A DNA stretch of 64,000 nucleotides from positions 620,001 to 684,000 of the forward strand of contig NZ_JAHCSG010000001.1 in the NCBI RefSeq assembly GCF_018474015.1, written 5' to 3'. The position numbers and the translations under genes are program-made. Below the pieces are notes generated by a model. The model searched no databases, was not told the origin of the DNA, and saw only the letters and a list, made by a program, of their open reading frames with translations. Origin of the DNA: Williamsia sp. CHRR-6. GTDB lineage: Bacteria > Actinomycetota > Actinomycetes > Mycobacteriales > Mycobacteriaceae. Shown in pieces: positions 10,701 to 18,170 of the stretch; within the stretch, counting starts at the first letter, position 1; the number at the start of each line of letters is the position of its first letter.

Positions 10701-11036
10701 ACGTTGGCGTTGGCGTCGCAGGCTCGCAAGTACGGCCTGGGGCTCATCTTCGCCACCCAGGCCCCGAAGGGGTTGAACAACAAGATCCCCGGCAACGCCT
10801 CCACCCAGTTCTTCGGCAAGTTGTCCAGCCCCACCCAGATCACCGCCGCCAAAGAGGTCGCGGCGTCCAAGGGCAGCGAGATCGGTGACGTCGGCCGTCT
10901 CACCGCCGGGCGGTTCTACGCCTCGTTGGACGGGGCCGGATTCGTCGAGGTCACCACGCCGCTGTGCCTGACGCATCATCCGGCCAGCCCACCCACCGAA
11001 GAACAGGTACTCGAGATCGCTCGCGGTCAGCGCTGA
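7761..11036 (+). CDS. Large double ATPase: N-terminal AAA-type plus C-terminal HerA/FtsK-like translocase
   Basis: 1091 residues in two halves. The N-terminal half has a Walker A GPAGAGKTH (66-74) and Walker B AVVAIDQID (about 240), resembling STAND or BREX-type AAA ATPases. A Pro/Ser/Ala-rich linker (about residues 590-695), including a 15-bp in-frame tandem repeat, joins it to the second half. There, Walker A GSGSGKT (about 713-719), Walker B LFVMDEAQNFAP (about 958) and LIFATQAPKGL are hallmarks of HerA/VirB4/FtsK-like DNA pumps. Next to a PD-(D/E)XK protein this recalls helicase-nuclease pairs such as HerA-NurA and defence systems built on HerA. It starts with GTG at 7761 (ATG at 7767 also possible), 3 nt after the preceding gene. 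Its convergent neighbour is 25 bp away. Confidence 0.85.
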   Translation: MSMTDPRTALESIRLSWAPTPDDVWEPQSALHVDGLHDDVMFDLTRAVADAEASAAGSPLGVVVQGPAGAGKTHLLGQLREHVQTRGGYFFLVKLLDGSDFWRSMVVGILEDLARPTPAHRSQLVDLLHTLAGAAELAPTERAEITGDAPLTRPTLEKFITAVYQRHPKNRRRSQHVLRALVLRNAQSFELQDLGDTFLHLDPGFEDELAQWGITQVQLGYVEIVQNISRLLALGGPAVVAIDQIDTLIALGNSDRPEARHAIEELAHGLMALRETFSRTVCVVSCISASWSYLESHVARSVIDRFRLPAPLQRPDGPDFGPRMLAKRFAPGYASVGFTPPHPTWPVAVGAFTPEVRYTPRELLIRVDQHINTCLRTGVVEELTTLVAPQSTAPVPTIDQPEFADLERRFDQLRAAADPSAALSGDTEDAVVPDLLRTAFTVWLDQLGGGDGAYRQEPTPSSKPPLHGRLRTIIDPDTEREFLWSFRAVASTNAVATQSRIRKAATAAGITTGVTDRRLVLLRATEWPTGAKTQATLEEVSAAGGVLARWTEEDVRTLIALSHLLAERSDHLVAWIAHRRPVDSIDFLSVLDSTDIDSPAPDSPTLDPPGTVSSSVESSSVESNGAESNSATAPRPPAPSPDPQTATAATKAPAGASMPATGPVSVSTPASASAADAAADAEAEATVTVGRTAAGPVTMALEALRKHTALFAGSGSGKTVLIRHLIEQCALAGVSSIVLDVNNDLARMGEQWPSGSRAWTDLERAQADRYFAGTEVVVYTPGRSSGRPLSFQPLPDFTQLLDDPDEFAAAVDSAVASLAPRVNADASTDRAKRRKAMLTQSMRYFARRGGGTVADYAALLSALPPEVSDLRDPGRLALDLADGLRVAMANDTMLGGDADPMDPAALLTPSPGFTARVSVINLAGLTTEDKRDNFVNQLQMALFAWIKKHPAGDRPLGGLFVMDEAQNFAPAGRFTACTQSTLALASQARKYGLGLIFATQAPKGLNNKIPGNASTQFFGKLSSPTQITAAKEVAASKGSEIGDVGRLTAGRFYASLDGAGFVEVTTPLCLTHHPASPPTEEQVLEIARGQR
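9596..9655 (+). repeat. 15-bp in-frame tandem repeat in the ATPase linker
   Basis: Four tandem 15-bp units starting GTCCAGCAGCGTCGA at 9596, 9611, 9626 and 9641; the first two are identical and the last two diverge. They encode a repeated Ser-Ser-Val-Glu-Ser-like pentapeptide in the flexible linker, so copy number could vary without breaking either ATPase half. Confidence 0.75.
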
Positions 11037-11061
11037 TCAGGTCGGCCACCACAACGGCGCA

Positions 11062-12018
11062 TCACGAGCCCGGCGACTCCGATGCCCTACGCCCGACCAG
11101 GAACACGTAGGCCACCAGCATCGACAGTGCGCATCCGCCGAGCACCATCCGGATGACGTTCGGCAGCCCGCTGGGGGTGACGAACGCTTCGACGGCCGCG
11201 GCTATGAAGAAGAACGGGATCAGACCCACAGCCACCAGCAGGCCGCTGCGACCGGCCTCGGTCAACGCCGCACGGCGGGTGCGGTTTCCCGGCGCCAACG
11301 CCGCCATACCCATCCGCAGCCCCGCCGCACCGGCCAGGAAGATACAGCTGAGCTCCAACATCCCGTGCGGGAGAATGTAATAGAAGAAGACGTCGAGGCG
11401 ACCAGCCTCCGACATCACCGCCCCGGACAACCCCAGTTGCATGGCGTTGGTGAACAACACCCACACCGACGGCACGATCAACACTCCGGTGAACAGGGCC
11501 AGCACCCCTACCCACGCGTTGTTGGTCCACACATGGGCACCGAAGAAGGTGGCCGGATGTTCGCTGTAGTACCGCTCGAAGTCACCTCCGGGTCCGGCGT
11601 ACTCCTCGAGCGAGCGATCACCGATGGCCGCCGACCGGGCCCCCGGACTGGTCTCGACCCAAATCGCCATGGACGCGGCGACCAACAAAAACGCCAGCGC
11701 CACCCCACCCCACCAGCGGCGCGCCGAGTACATGGCGGCCGGGACATCCCGAATCGCGAAGTCGCGCAACGTGTCCCAGACGCCGGCGCGCACCCGGGTG
11801 ATCCGCAGCCGCGCCGAGAAGACGAGTGAGGCCAGCATGGCCACCGTCGCGTCGTCGAGATGGGCCTCCTGGGCACGCGCGAGTTGGGCTGAGACGACGC
11901 GATAGAGCGCGACCAACTCGTCGACCTGCGACCCGGTCAGCCGCCGCTGGGCGGTCAGCGCCCGCAGCCTCGACCACTGCGCGCCGTGGGCGACGATGAA
12001 CAAATCCACGTCGAGCAT
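11062..12018 (-). CDS. SpoIIM-family (DUF95) membrane protein
   Basis: 318 residues with a basic helical N-terminal region followed by about five membrane segments in the stage II sporulation protein M superfamily pattern. Typical parts are ARRWWGGVALAFLL, NNAWVGVLALFTG, and FFYYILPHGMLELSCIFLAG. Non-sporulating actinobacteria carry it next to RDD, DUF58 and MoxR genes (Rv3694c in M. tuberculosis), as here. It diverges from the RDD gene with only 19 bp between the starts. Its function in such bacteria is unknown; membrane-complex assembly with MoxR is inferred. Confidence 0.85.
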   Translation of the reverse strand: MLDVDLFIVAHGAQWSRLRALTAQRRLTGSQVDELVALYRVVSAQLARAQEAHLDDATVAMLASLVFSARLRITRVRAGVWDTLRDFAIRDVPAAMYSARRWWGGVALAFLLVAASMAIWVETSPGARSAAIGDRSLEEYAGPGGDFERYYSEHPATFFGAHVWTNNAWVGVLALFTGVLIVPSVWVLFTNAMQLGLSGAVMSEAGRLDVFFYYILPHGMLELSCIFLAGAAGLRMGMAALAPGNRTRRAALTEAGRSGLLVAVGLIPFFFIAAAVEAFVTPSGLPNVIRMVLGGCALSMLVAYVFLVGRRASESPGS

Positions 12019-12025
12019 CCGTTGC

Positions 12026-12031
12026 TACCCT
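12026..12031 (+). promoter_or_regulatory. Candidate -10 for a leaderless RDD transcript
   Basis: TACCCT fits the actinobacterial TANNNT -10 pattern and ends 6 nt before the GTG at 12038, so transcription would start at the start codon itself. No good -35 is seen. The SpoIIM gene starts 8 nt to the left, so the divergent promoters must overlap the genes. Confidence 0.4.
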
Positions 12032-12037
12032 TCTCCT

Positions 12038-12799
12038 GTGCATGTGACCGGCGATTTCACCACGGGTGAGGCTGTCGATGTCCGCATACCCATCGCGCGG
12101 GTCGGCACCCGCGCGATCGCACAGTTCGTCGACGGCTTCCTGCAGATGGTCGGCTTCCTCGGGGCGCTTGCTGTTCTCGTCGCGTTGTCACTCGACCCGG
12201 CGCTGGAGGCCGCGCTCGCCATCGTCGTGTTCGTGGCGGTGTTCGTCGGGTACCCGTTGGTGTTCGAGACGGTGACGCGCGGGCGCACGGTCGGCAAGTT
12301 CGCACTGGGCCTGCAGGTGGTACGCGACGACGGGGGTCCGATCGGGTTGCGCGAGGCCGCGATTCGTGCGCTGTGCGCGGTGGTGGTGGACATCTGGATC
12401 TTCGGGGCCTTCGGCGTCGTCGCCACCATCACATCGCTGAGCTCCGACCGGGGTCGCCGCATCGGCGACGCACTGGCCGGAACCACCGTCGTCGCGCTCG
12501 ATCGCTCGATCGGCGTTGCGCCTCGCCGGTTCCCGCCGCATCCCATCCTGCATCCCTGGGCGATGTCGCTGGCGCTCGATGTTCTCGACGCGCAGCTGTG
12601 CAGCGATCTGCGCACATATCTGCTGCGGCTACCCGACCTCAGTCCGCCTGCACAGTACGAACTCGGCACCGCCCTGACCCATGCGCTACAGCGGTCGTTG
12701 CGGGTCCCGATGCCGACCGGATACCCACCCGCGGAGGTGGTCGGCGCGATCCTGGCGGCCCGAGCAGAACAGGCGATCATCGACTCGCACCGAGTCTGA
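12038..12799 (+). CDS. RDD-family membrane protein
   Basis: 253 residues from the GTG at 12038; the frame is open further left but that part overlaps the SpoIIM start. The RDD domain covers about residues 15-150: VGTRAIAQFVDGF, two to three membrane segments, the TVGKFALGLQVVRDDG loop, and a final GRRIGDALAGTTVV. The cytoplasmic C-terminal half is helical. In M. tuberculosis the homologous position is Rv3695. Its 3' end overlaps the convergent DUF58 gene by 23 bp. Confidence 0.85.
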   Translation: MHVTGDFTTGEAVDVRIPIARVGTRAIAQFVDGFLQMVGFLGALAVLVALSLDPALEAALAIVVFVAVFVGYPLVFETVTRGRTVGKFALGLQVVRDDGGPIGLREAAIRALCAVVVDIWIFGAFGVVATITSLSSDRGRRIGDALAGTTVVALDRSIGVAPRRFPPHPILHPWAMSLALDVLDAQLCSDLRTYLLRLPDLSPPAQYELGTALTHALQRSLRVPMPTGYPPAEVVGAILAARAEQAIIDSHRV

Positions 12800-14075
12800 C
12801 TCGCTGCAACGCCGCCACCAACTCCAGCGGAAGTCGTTGCGGCGCAGCAGAGACGACGGTGACGCCGCTGCGTTGCAGCGTCTTGCGCACCAATTCCAGA
12901 TCGCGGCCTCCGGCGGCGAGCACCGCTCGTCGTCGAAGGTCGCTCGGCGTCGGCGTCGGATCGGTGGCCGCCACCACAATCACTTGATGGCGACGCGCCA
13001 ACGTACGCGCTGCGCCCGACAGTGAGACACCCTCCGTCGCAACGCGGTCGGGGCCGGCCGAACCGGGATCGAGACTGGTGAACCAGATGACGATGGCCCG
13101 TCGGGCGGGGCGGGCGAACACCTCGCGCACCACAGCACCAGGGTCAGAGGTGATCAGGTGCGGACGCAACGGTGCCACGGCCGCCCCCACCGAGGACAGG
13201 GCACGCGCACCGCGGATCCCGCGCACCGATACGCGGATCTCGCGGTCGATGCCGAGCACGTCGACGGTGTCACCGGCTGCAGTCGCCAAGCCGCCCACCA
13301 CCATCGCGGCCTCGGCGGCGATGTCGAGTTGGGTCTTGTCCCCGATCCGCACCGCCGACCGCCGCCCGGTGTCGATGATCAGCAGCACGTGCCGGTCGTG
13401 CTCGGGCCGCCAGATCCGCGTCATCACGTCGTGGCTGCGCGCGGTGGCCCGCCAGTCGATGGACCGCACGTCGTCACCGGGCACGTAGGCACGAACGGAG
13501 TCGAAATCGGTTCCGGTACCACGGATCGTCGTCGGGTTGGCACCCTCGAGCCATCGCAATGACGAGACCTTGGTGTGGACGAGTTCACCGTCGCGCACGC
13601 TCTCGTTGACCCGGATGACGGTGAGCAGATCGACGCGCCGCTGCACTCCGGCCAGTCGCCACGGCCCGGTGGTGCGCACGATCACCGGGCCAGCGTGACG
13701 GTCACCGGCTCGGGTGGGACGCAGCTGGGTGGCGACGGCGACGGTGTCGCCGGGCGGGATGACGAACGCGTGCTCGGCCTCACTCGCGTTCACACTCGGT
13801 GGCCAATTGTCGAACACCGTGCCCTGGGCCACCGCGGCGCCGGAGTTGTGCAGTTGCACAATCGATGTCGTGGACTCACCGACGGTCACCGCAGCGGCGG
13901 CGGCACGAGTGACCGTCAGCGACGCCCGCGCCGCCACCACGTCGATCGCGGCCAGGGCCACCACCGAGGTCACCCCGATCAACAGGGCCACTGCCATCGG
14001 CAGGATCAGCGCGAGGACGACGGCGACGGCGGCGGCGGCCACCGCGACCCACACCAGGCGCAAGGTGACGAACAT
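12777..14075 (-). CDS. DUF58 protein with two N-terminal membrane helices
   Basis: 432 residues: two N-terminal membrane segments, a beta-rich region, and then the DUF58 core with the hallmark FDSVRAYVPGDDVRSIDWRA at about 192-211. A von Willebrand A-like fold follows (LLIIDTGRRS at about 233). DUF58 proteins are coded next to MoxR ATPases and are thought to be client or adaptor proteins of them. Here moxR lies 16 nt upstream in the same operon. Confidence 0.88.
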   Translation of the reverse strand: MFVTLRLVWVAVAAAAVAVVLALILPMAVALLIGVTSVVALAAIDVVAARASLTVTRAAAAAVTVGESTTSIVQLHNSGAAVAQGTVFDNWPPSVNASEAEHAFVIPPGDTVAVATQLRPTRAGDRHAGPVIVRTTGPWRLAGVQRRVDLLTVIRVNESVRDGELVHTKVSSLRWLEGANPTTIRGTGTDFDSVRAYVPGDDVRSIDWRATARSHDVMTRIWRPEHDRHVLLIIDTGRRSAVRIGDKTQLDIAAEAAMVVGGLATAAGDTVDVLGIDREIRVSVRGIRGARALSSVGAAVAPLRPHLITSDPGAVVREVFARPARRAIVIWFTSLDPGSAGPDRVATEGVSLSGAARTLARRHQVIVVAATDPTPTPSDLRRRAVLAAGGRDLELVRKTLQRSGVTVVSAAPQRLPLELVAALQRVRLGASR

Positions 14076-14091
14076 CGGATGTGCCCGCCGC

Positions 14092-15108
14092 CTACACCGG
14101 AGCCGGGACCGTGCGCAGGATGCCGGTCAGAACGACATCGCTGAGGAGTCCGTCCACTTCGGCCTCGGGCCGCAGGATGAGTCGGTGCCGCAGAGCCGGA
14201 ATCGCCACGGCCTGCACGTCGTCGGGCGTGACAAAGGACCGACCCAGCAGCCAGGCGTGGGCACGCGCAGCGAACATCAGCATGGTCGCGCCACGCGTGG
14301 ACGCACCGAACAGCACTGGTGGCGCCATGCGCGTCGCCCGACACAGATCCACCACGTAGGCAAGGACTTCGGGGGCGTAGGTGGTGCTCGCCACCGATTC
14401 GCGGGCTGCGGTCAGCTCGGTCGGGCCAGCCACCACGCGAACTCCGGCAGCGTGCAGATCGCGAGGGTTGAACCCGGCCGCGTGGCGCCGCAGGATGGTG
14501 AACTCCTCATCCCGGTTGGGCAAAGCCATGTCGATCTTGAACAGGAAACGGTCGAGTTGCGCCTCGGGCAGGGAGTAGGTTCCCTCCTGCTCGACCGGGT
14601 TCTGGGTGGCGATCACCATGAACGGCTCGGGTAGTGGGCGCGGGGTGCCGTCCACCGACACCTGCCGCTCCTCCATCGCCTCGAGCAAGGCGGCCTGCGT
14701 CTTGGCCGGAGTGCGGTTGATCTCGTCAGCCAACAGCAGGTTGGTGAACACCGGGCCCTCGCGGAACAGGAAGTCGGTCTTGCTGGGGTCATAGATCTGC
14801 GAGCCGGTCACGTCGCCAGGCATCAGGTCGGGAGTGAACTGCAGCCGGGCATGATCGACGGCCAGCGCGTCAGCCACCGCGCGCACCAGCAACGTCTTGG
14901 CCACGCCCGGAACACCTTCGAGCAACACATGTCCCCGACACAGCAGCGCGATCAGCACCAGCGTGACTGCTCGTTCGTTCCCGATGACCGCCTTGGCCAC
15001 CTCACCGCGCACCGCCTCGAGCGCCGCCCGCGGATCGGCGTCGGACCGCGATGACCATCCCGGTGGCGCCTTCTCGATGTTCACCTCGGACGGGCGTGAC
15101 TCTGTCAT
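14092..15108 (-). CDS. MoxR-family AAA+ ATPase
   Basis: 338 residues. Walker A is LEGVPGVAKTLL (about 59-70), Walker B is LLADEINR (about 125), followed by LLEAMEERQV and the sensor region VIATQNPVEQEGTY. MoxR proteins act as chaperone-like ATPases that assemble or activate partner complexes. It is translationally coupled to the upstream DUF4129 gene (4 nt overlap) and precedes the DUF58 gene. The arrangement matches Rv3691-Rv3693 (moxR2 locus). Confidence 0.93.
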   Translation of the reverse strand: MTESRPSEVNIEKAPPGWSSRSDADPRAALEAVRGEVAKAVIGNERAVTLVLIALLCRGHVLLEGVPGVAKTLLVRAVADALAVDHARLQFTPDLMPGDVTGSQIYDPSKTDFLFREGPVFTNLLLADEINRTPAKTQAALLEAMEERQVSVDGTPRPLPEPFMVIATQNPVEQEGTYSLPEAQLDRFLFKIDMALPNRDEEFTILRRHAAGFNPRDLHAAGVRVVAGPTELTAARESVASTTYAPEVLAYVVDLCRATRMAPPVLFGASTRGATMLMFAARAHAWLLGRSFVTPDDVQAVAIPALRHRLILRPEAEVDGLLSDVVLTGILRTVPAPV

Positions 15109-16157
15109 CGGTTACGGACCCTTTCTTCGATCCAATCCAAGCGGGCTGCCACATCGGACAATTCGTCGTCGGTGTCGGGGACACTCGACAACGCCCACCG
15201 CACCCCCTCGACGTCGGTGGCCGCTGCGGTTGCGATCACCTCCACGAGATCGCCTGGTGGTGCGGTGGCGTCGATGCCCAGAACGGGGGCGATACGCCGA
15301 ATGGTGGCACCGCGCAGCACATCTGCGAGGTGGCCGCGATCGCCTGAGCGTCGGTAGAGCTCCGCGTGTCCTGCGGTCAGCTCGTCGGCGGGGACGACGA
15401 CCGGAAGGTCCTCGGGTACCGGCACCAGCCCGCGGCGGGCGACCGCGAACACCGAGATCGCCACCGCCAGTGCGAGCACACCGCTGCCCGCCCACACCGG
15501 ATCAGCGACCTCGTCGAGCAGGCTCCGGCGCTGCGGGGAGGGCGCCCCGGACTCGCGATCACCTGAACGGTCGCCGCTATAGGTGCCGCCGGAGTCGGGG
15601 TAGTCGCTCGACACCGACTGTGTCGGCGGCGACGGGGGGCTGCAGGAGGCGGCACCGGCAATCACGGCCCCGACGATGGCGACGAGCATCAGCGCAATCC
15701 ACAATCGATGCGAGACAAGCCAATCGGGCATTCTCCGGGAGGTCCGCTCGGCACGATAGTCGGCGGGCTCGTCCAGCGGCGGTGGGGCCACCATGGAGAA
15801 CCGGTCGGCGCGATCCATCGTCGCCAGGTCGGCCTCGGTGGCTGGGCGCGCCCCGTACACCACCTCGTCGAAGGTCTGCGCGGCGGCGGCGAGGGCATCC
15901 CGCTCGTCCGGGAGACTCTGCGCAGCAACCGATCCGGTACAGACGGCGGTTCGGGTCCGATCAACCGGAAGGATGCGCGACTGTTCTAGTCCGCGGTTCA
16001 ACGCCCGGAAACGTTCTCGCACCGCGGTGGGGAAATCCCGCTGCGCGGCCGCCGAATCCGCAGCAGTGCGATGCACCTGCGCCGGTCGAGCCGGCGCCGG
16101 AGGCGGCGGGGCCTGTGCGGTTTGGCGCTGATCCTGCGGCGCCCCCGGTTCAGTCAC
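15105..16157 (-). CDS. DUF4129/DUF4350-like membrane protein
   Basis: 350 residues. A Pro/Ala-rich N-terminus leads into a DUF4129-like segment (about 45-110: VRERFRALNRGLEQSRILPV, RTRTA and FDEVVYGARPA). Two membrane helices follow, at about 152-172 and 216-235, separated by a Ser/Gly-rich loop. The C-terminal cytoplasmic helical region resembles the end of DUF4350 proteins such as Rv3691. Such proteins accompany moxR/DUF58 operons; the biochemical role is unknown. It overlaps both neighbours by 4 nt. Confidence 0.75.
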   Translation of the reverse strand: MTEPGAPQDQRQTAQAPPPPAPARPAQVHRTAADSAAAQRDFPTAVRERFRALNRGLEQSRILPVDRTRTAVCTGSVAAQSLPDERDALAAAAQTFDEVVYGARPATEADLATMDRADRFSMVAPPPLDEPADYRAERTSRRMPDWLVSHRLWIALMLVAIVGAVIAGAASCSPPSPPTQSVSSDYPDSGGTYSGDRSGDRESGAPSPQRRSLLDEVADPVWAGSGVLALAVAISVFAVARRGLVPVPEDLPVVVPADELTAGHAELYRRSGDRGHLADVLRGATIRRIAPVLGIDATAPPGDLVEVIATAAATDVEGVRWALSSVPDTDDELSDVAARLDWIEERVRNR

Positions 16158-16957
16158 TGCGCAGCCCGCATGATGAGGTCCAATCCCTCACGGCGACATC
16201 GGATGTCGAAGTAGGCCGTCACCCGCACGCACGCCATCACGGCGGTGCAGAACTGCAGCAACACCGCAATCAGCACGCTGAGGGTGACGATACCCACCCA
16301 GTCGGGATAAAAGCTTGCCGCAACCAGGGGTGGTCCCACACAGCCGGCCAGCACCAGGAAGGCCAGCACCGCCCACTGGGTCAGCAGCAGCCCGACACAC
16401 CGCATACGCAGGTTGCCCACCAACGCCGCCGATCGTCGACTCGCGGCGCGAGCCCCGGACCCTTCCAGCAGCAGGACCGGTTGCGCCAGAATCTGATTGG
16501 CGCCTACGAAAGCGGCTCCCGCGGGTGCGACCACGGAACCGACACACGTGATGGCCAACGCCAGCAAGGCCAACAGTTGCGCAGCCATGATGAGCAGACG
16601 GACACCGGCGAGCTGCACCACGTTGCTGCGCAACAGCATCCATGGCTGCGACCACGTGATCGGGCGCCCGGTCACCGCAGCGGCGGCGGTAAGGGTGAGC
16701 ACCCCGGCGGTGAGCATCCGGAACGGGATGGACACCAGGACTGCCACCACAACCACCCACACCACACTGTCCCACCGGTCGCCGCCGGAGTCGATCCACG
16801 AGCTCGCCCACACCGTGGTGGCTGCCGCCGCGGCCATGATGAGCAGCATCGACCATCCACCCGAGCGCACCAACGCATACGGCGCATCGAGTAGTTCGCG
16901 GAACTGTAGTGGGCGGATGTCGCGCAGATCCTCCCGCGCACCACTCGCCATGGTCAT
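16154..16957 (-). CDS. Multispan membrane protein of the moxR operon
   Basis: 267 residues from the ATG at 16957, chosen because AGAGAG precedes it; the open frame reaches 17122, but that would run into the WYL gene. About six membrane segments are visible. The end YFDIRCRREGLDLIMRAAQ is typical of the actinobacterial membrane proteins at the head of moxR/DUF4129 operons (position of Rv3690). First gene of a four-gene operon with overlapping junctions. Function unknown. Confidence 0.75.
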   Translation of the reverse strand: MTMASGAREDLRDIRPLQFRELLDAPYALVRSGGWSMLLIMAAAAATTVWASSWIDSGGDRWDSVVWVVVVAVLVSIPFRMLTAGVLTLTAAAAVTGRPITWSQPWMLLRSNVVQLAGVRLLIMAAQLLALLALAITCVGSVVAPAGAAFVGANQILAQPVLLLEGSGARAASRRSAALVGNLRMRCVGLLLTQWAVLAFLVLAGCVGPPLVAASFYPDWVGIVTLSVLIAVLLQFCTAVMACVRVTAYFDIRCRREGLDLIMRAAQ

Positions 16958-17069
16958 CGCACTCTCTCTACTCGCCCGCTCGTGCCACCGGAAAACCTCA
17001 CGGCGACAGGTCTGTACGAGCGTACTAGCTTCACTCGCCTCAGTGGTGGAGTCACCCGCGAGGCGGCGA

Positions 17070-18137
17070 TCACCCCGATCGTGACGCCCCCGCCAACCGA
17101 GTTGCCAGAGTCGCGCAGGCACTGCGCAACTCCGCGGGTTCCACCTCGCTGAGATCTGCGTCGAAGGTGGCGAGCAGACCCGCGACTCCCGCCCAGGACC
17201 AGGCGCCCAGGATCAGACGTGAGCTCACGTTCGTGACCCATTCCACCACCGAACCGCCCGGGGCGAATTCGGCCACGACGGCGGCCGGAAGCTGCATCAG
17301 CACCGACCCCTGACACGGCCATTTCGCGGGCGTGTCCCCACGATCGTGGGAACGCATCACGTAGCGTGCGACATCGCGGTCCGGCAGCGGCCGGCGGACG
17401 AACGGCGTACCGGTGGGCGTCGACGGACGAATGCGATCGACGCGCAACACCACCCAACCCGGCGTTCGACCTCTGGGCGGATTCGGTTCGTAGGCAACGA
17501 GGTACCAGCGACCCGCCCACACGAGAAGGTGGTGCGGTTCGACGTGGCGCGGGGGTTCGAAGTTCGCCTCCGACGGGTGCGGTCGGCCTCCGTCTGCATC
17601 GAGATGTTCGAAACGCAGAACGTGGCCGTTGCGGATGGCACGCCCAACCTCCGTCAGCGTCGCCGCCGCGATGGGAGGGGCCGGGAACTCCCAGTAGTTG
17701 CGCACCGTAATCAGGTGCATTGCGTCCACCTCCAGCCGGAGACGGGCAGGCATGGTGGTACGCAGCGCAGCGAGCGCGCCTGCGGCGGCATCATCGATTC
17801 CGGCGATGGTGGTCGGTGCGGTCTGCAGCGCCACCGCGATTGCCACGGCCTGGCCATCGTCGAGCAGCAGCGGAGGCAGTTCACGTCCGGCCCCGGATCG
17901 ACTGGCCGCCGCTGCGCGCAGCGCATACCCACCTCCACGTCCGGAGACGGCAACGACCGGGTATCCGATGTCGCGCAGCGACTCGATGTCTCGTCGCAGC
18001 GTTCGCGCGCTGATCCCCAGTCGGTCGGCGAGGTCGGCACCCGACCATTCGGGGCGCGCCGTCAGCAGTGACAGGACGCGAAGCAGTCGAGCAGAGGTGG
18101 CGGCCATGAACAGATTGTCGACCACATTCGCGGCCAT
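17070..18137 (-). CDS. WYL-domain transcriptional regulator
   Basis: 355 residues. Residues about 12-70 form an HTH (LLRVLSLLTARPEWSGADLA, then ISARTLRRDIESLRDIGYPV). A middle ligand-sensing WYL domain follows at about 140-240, with HHLLVWAGRWYLVAYEP, and then a WCX-like C-terminal part. The ATG at 18137 is preferred because GAGGA lies 7 nt upstream. It is divergent from an exporter gene whose start is 33 bp away, so it probably controls that exporter and itself. The inducer is unknown. Confidence 0.88.
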   Translation of the reverse strand: MAANVVDNLFMAATSARLLRVLSLLTARPEWSGADLADRLGISARTLRRDIESLRDIGYPVVAVSGRGGGYALRAAAASRSGAGRELPPLLLDDGQAVAIAVALQTAPTTIAGIDDAAAGALAALRTTMPARLRLEVDAMHLITVRNYWEFPAPPIAAATLTEVGRAIRNGHVLRFEHLDADGGRPHPSEANFEPPRHVEPHHLLVWAGRWYLVAYEPNPPRGRTPGWVVLRVDRIRPSTPTGTPFVRRPLPDRDVARYVMRSHDRGDTPAKWPCQGSVLMQLPAAVVAEFAPGGSVVEWVTNVSSRLILGAWSWAGVAGLLATFDADLSEVEPAELRSACATLATRLAGASRSG

Positions 18138-18170
18138 TCGGTGTCCTCAACTGCTGTGAGTCTTGCGCCC

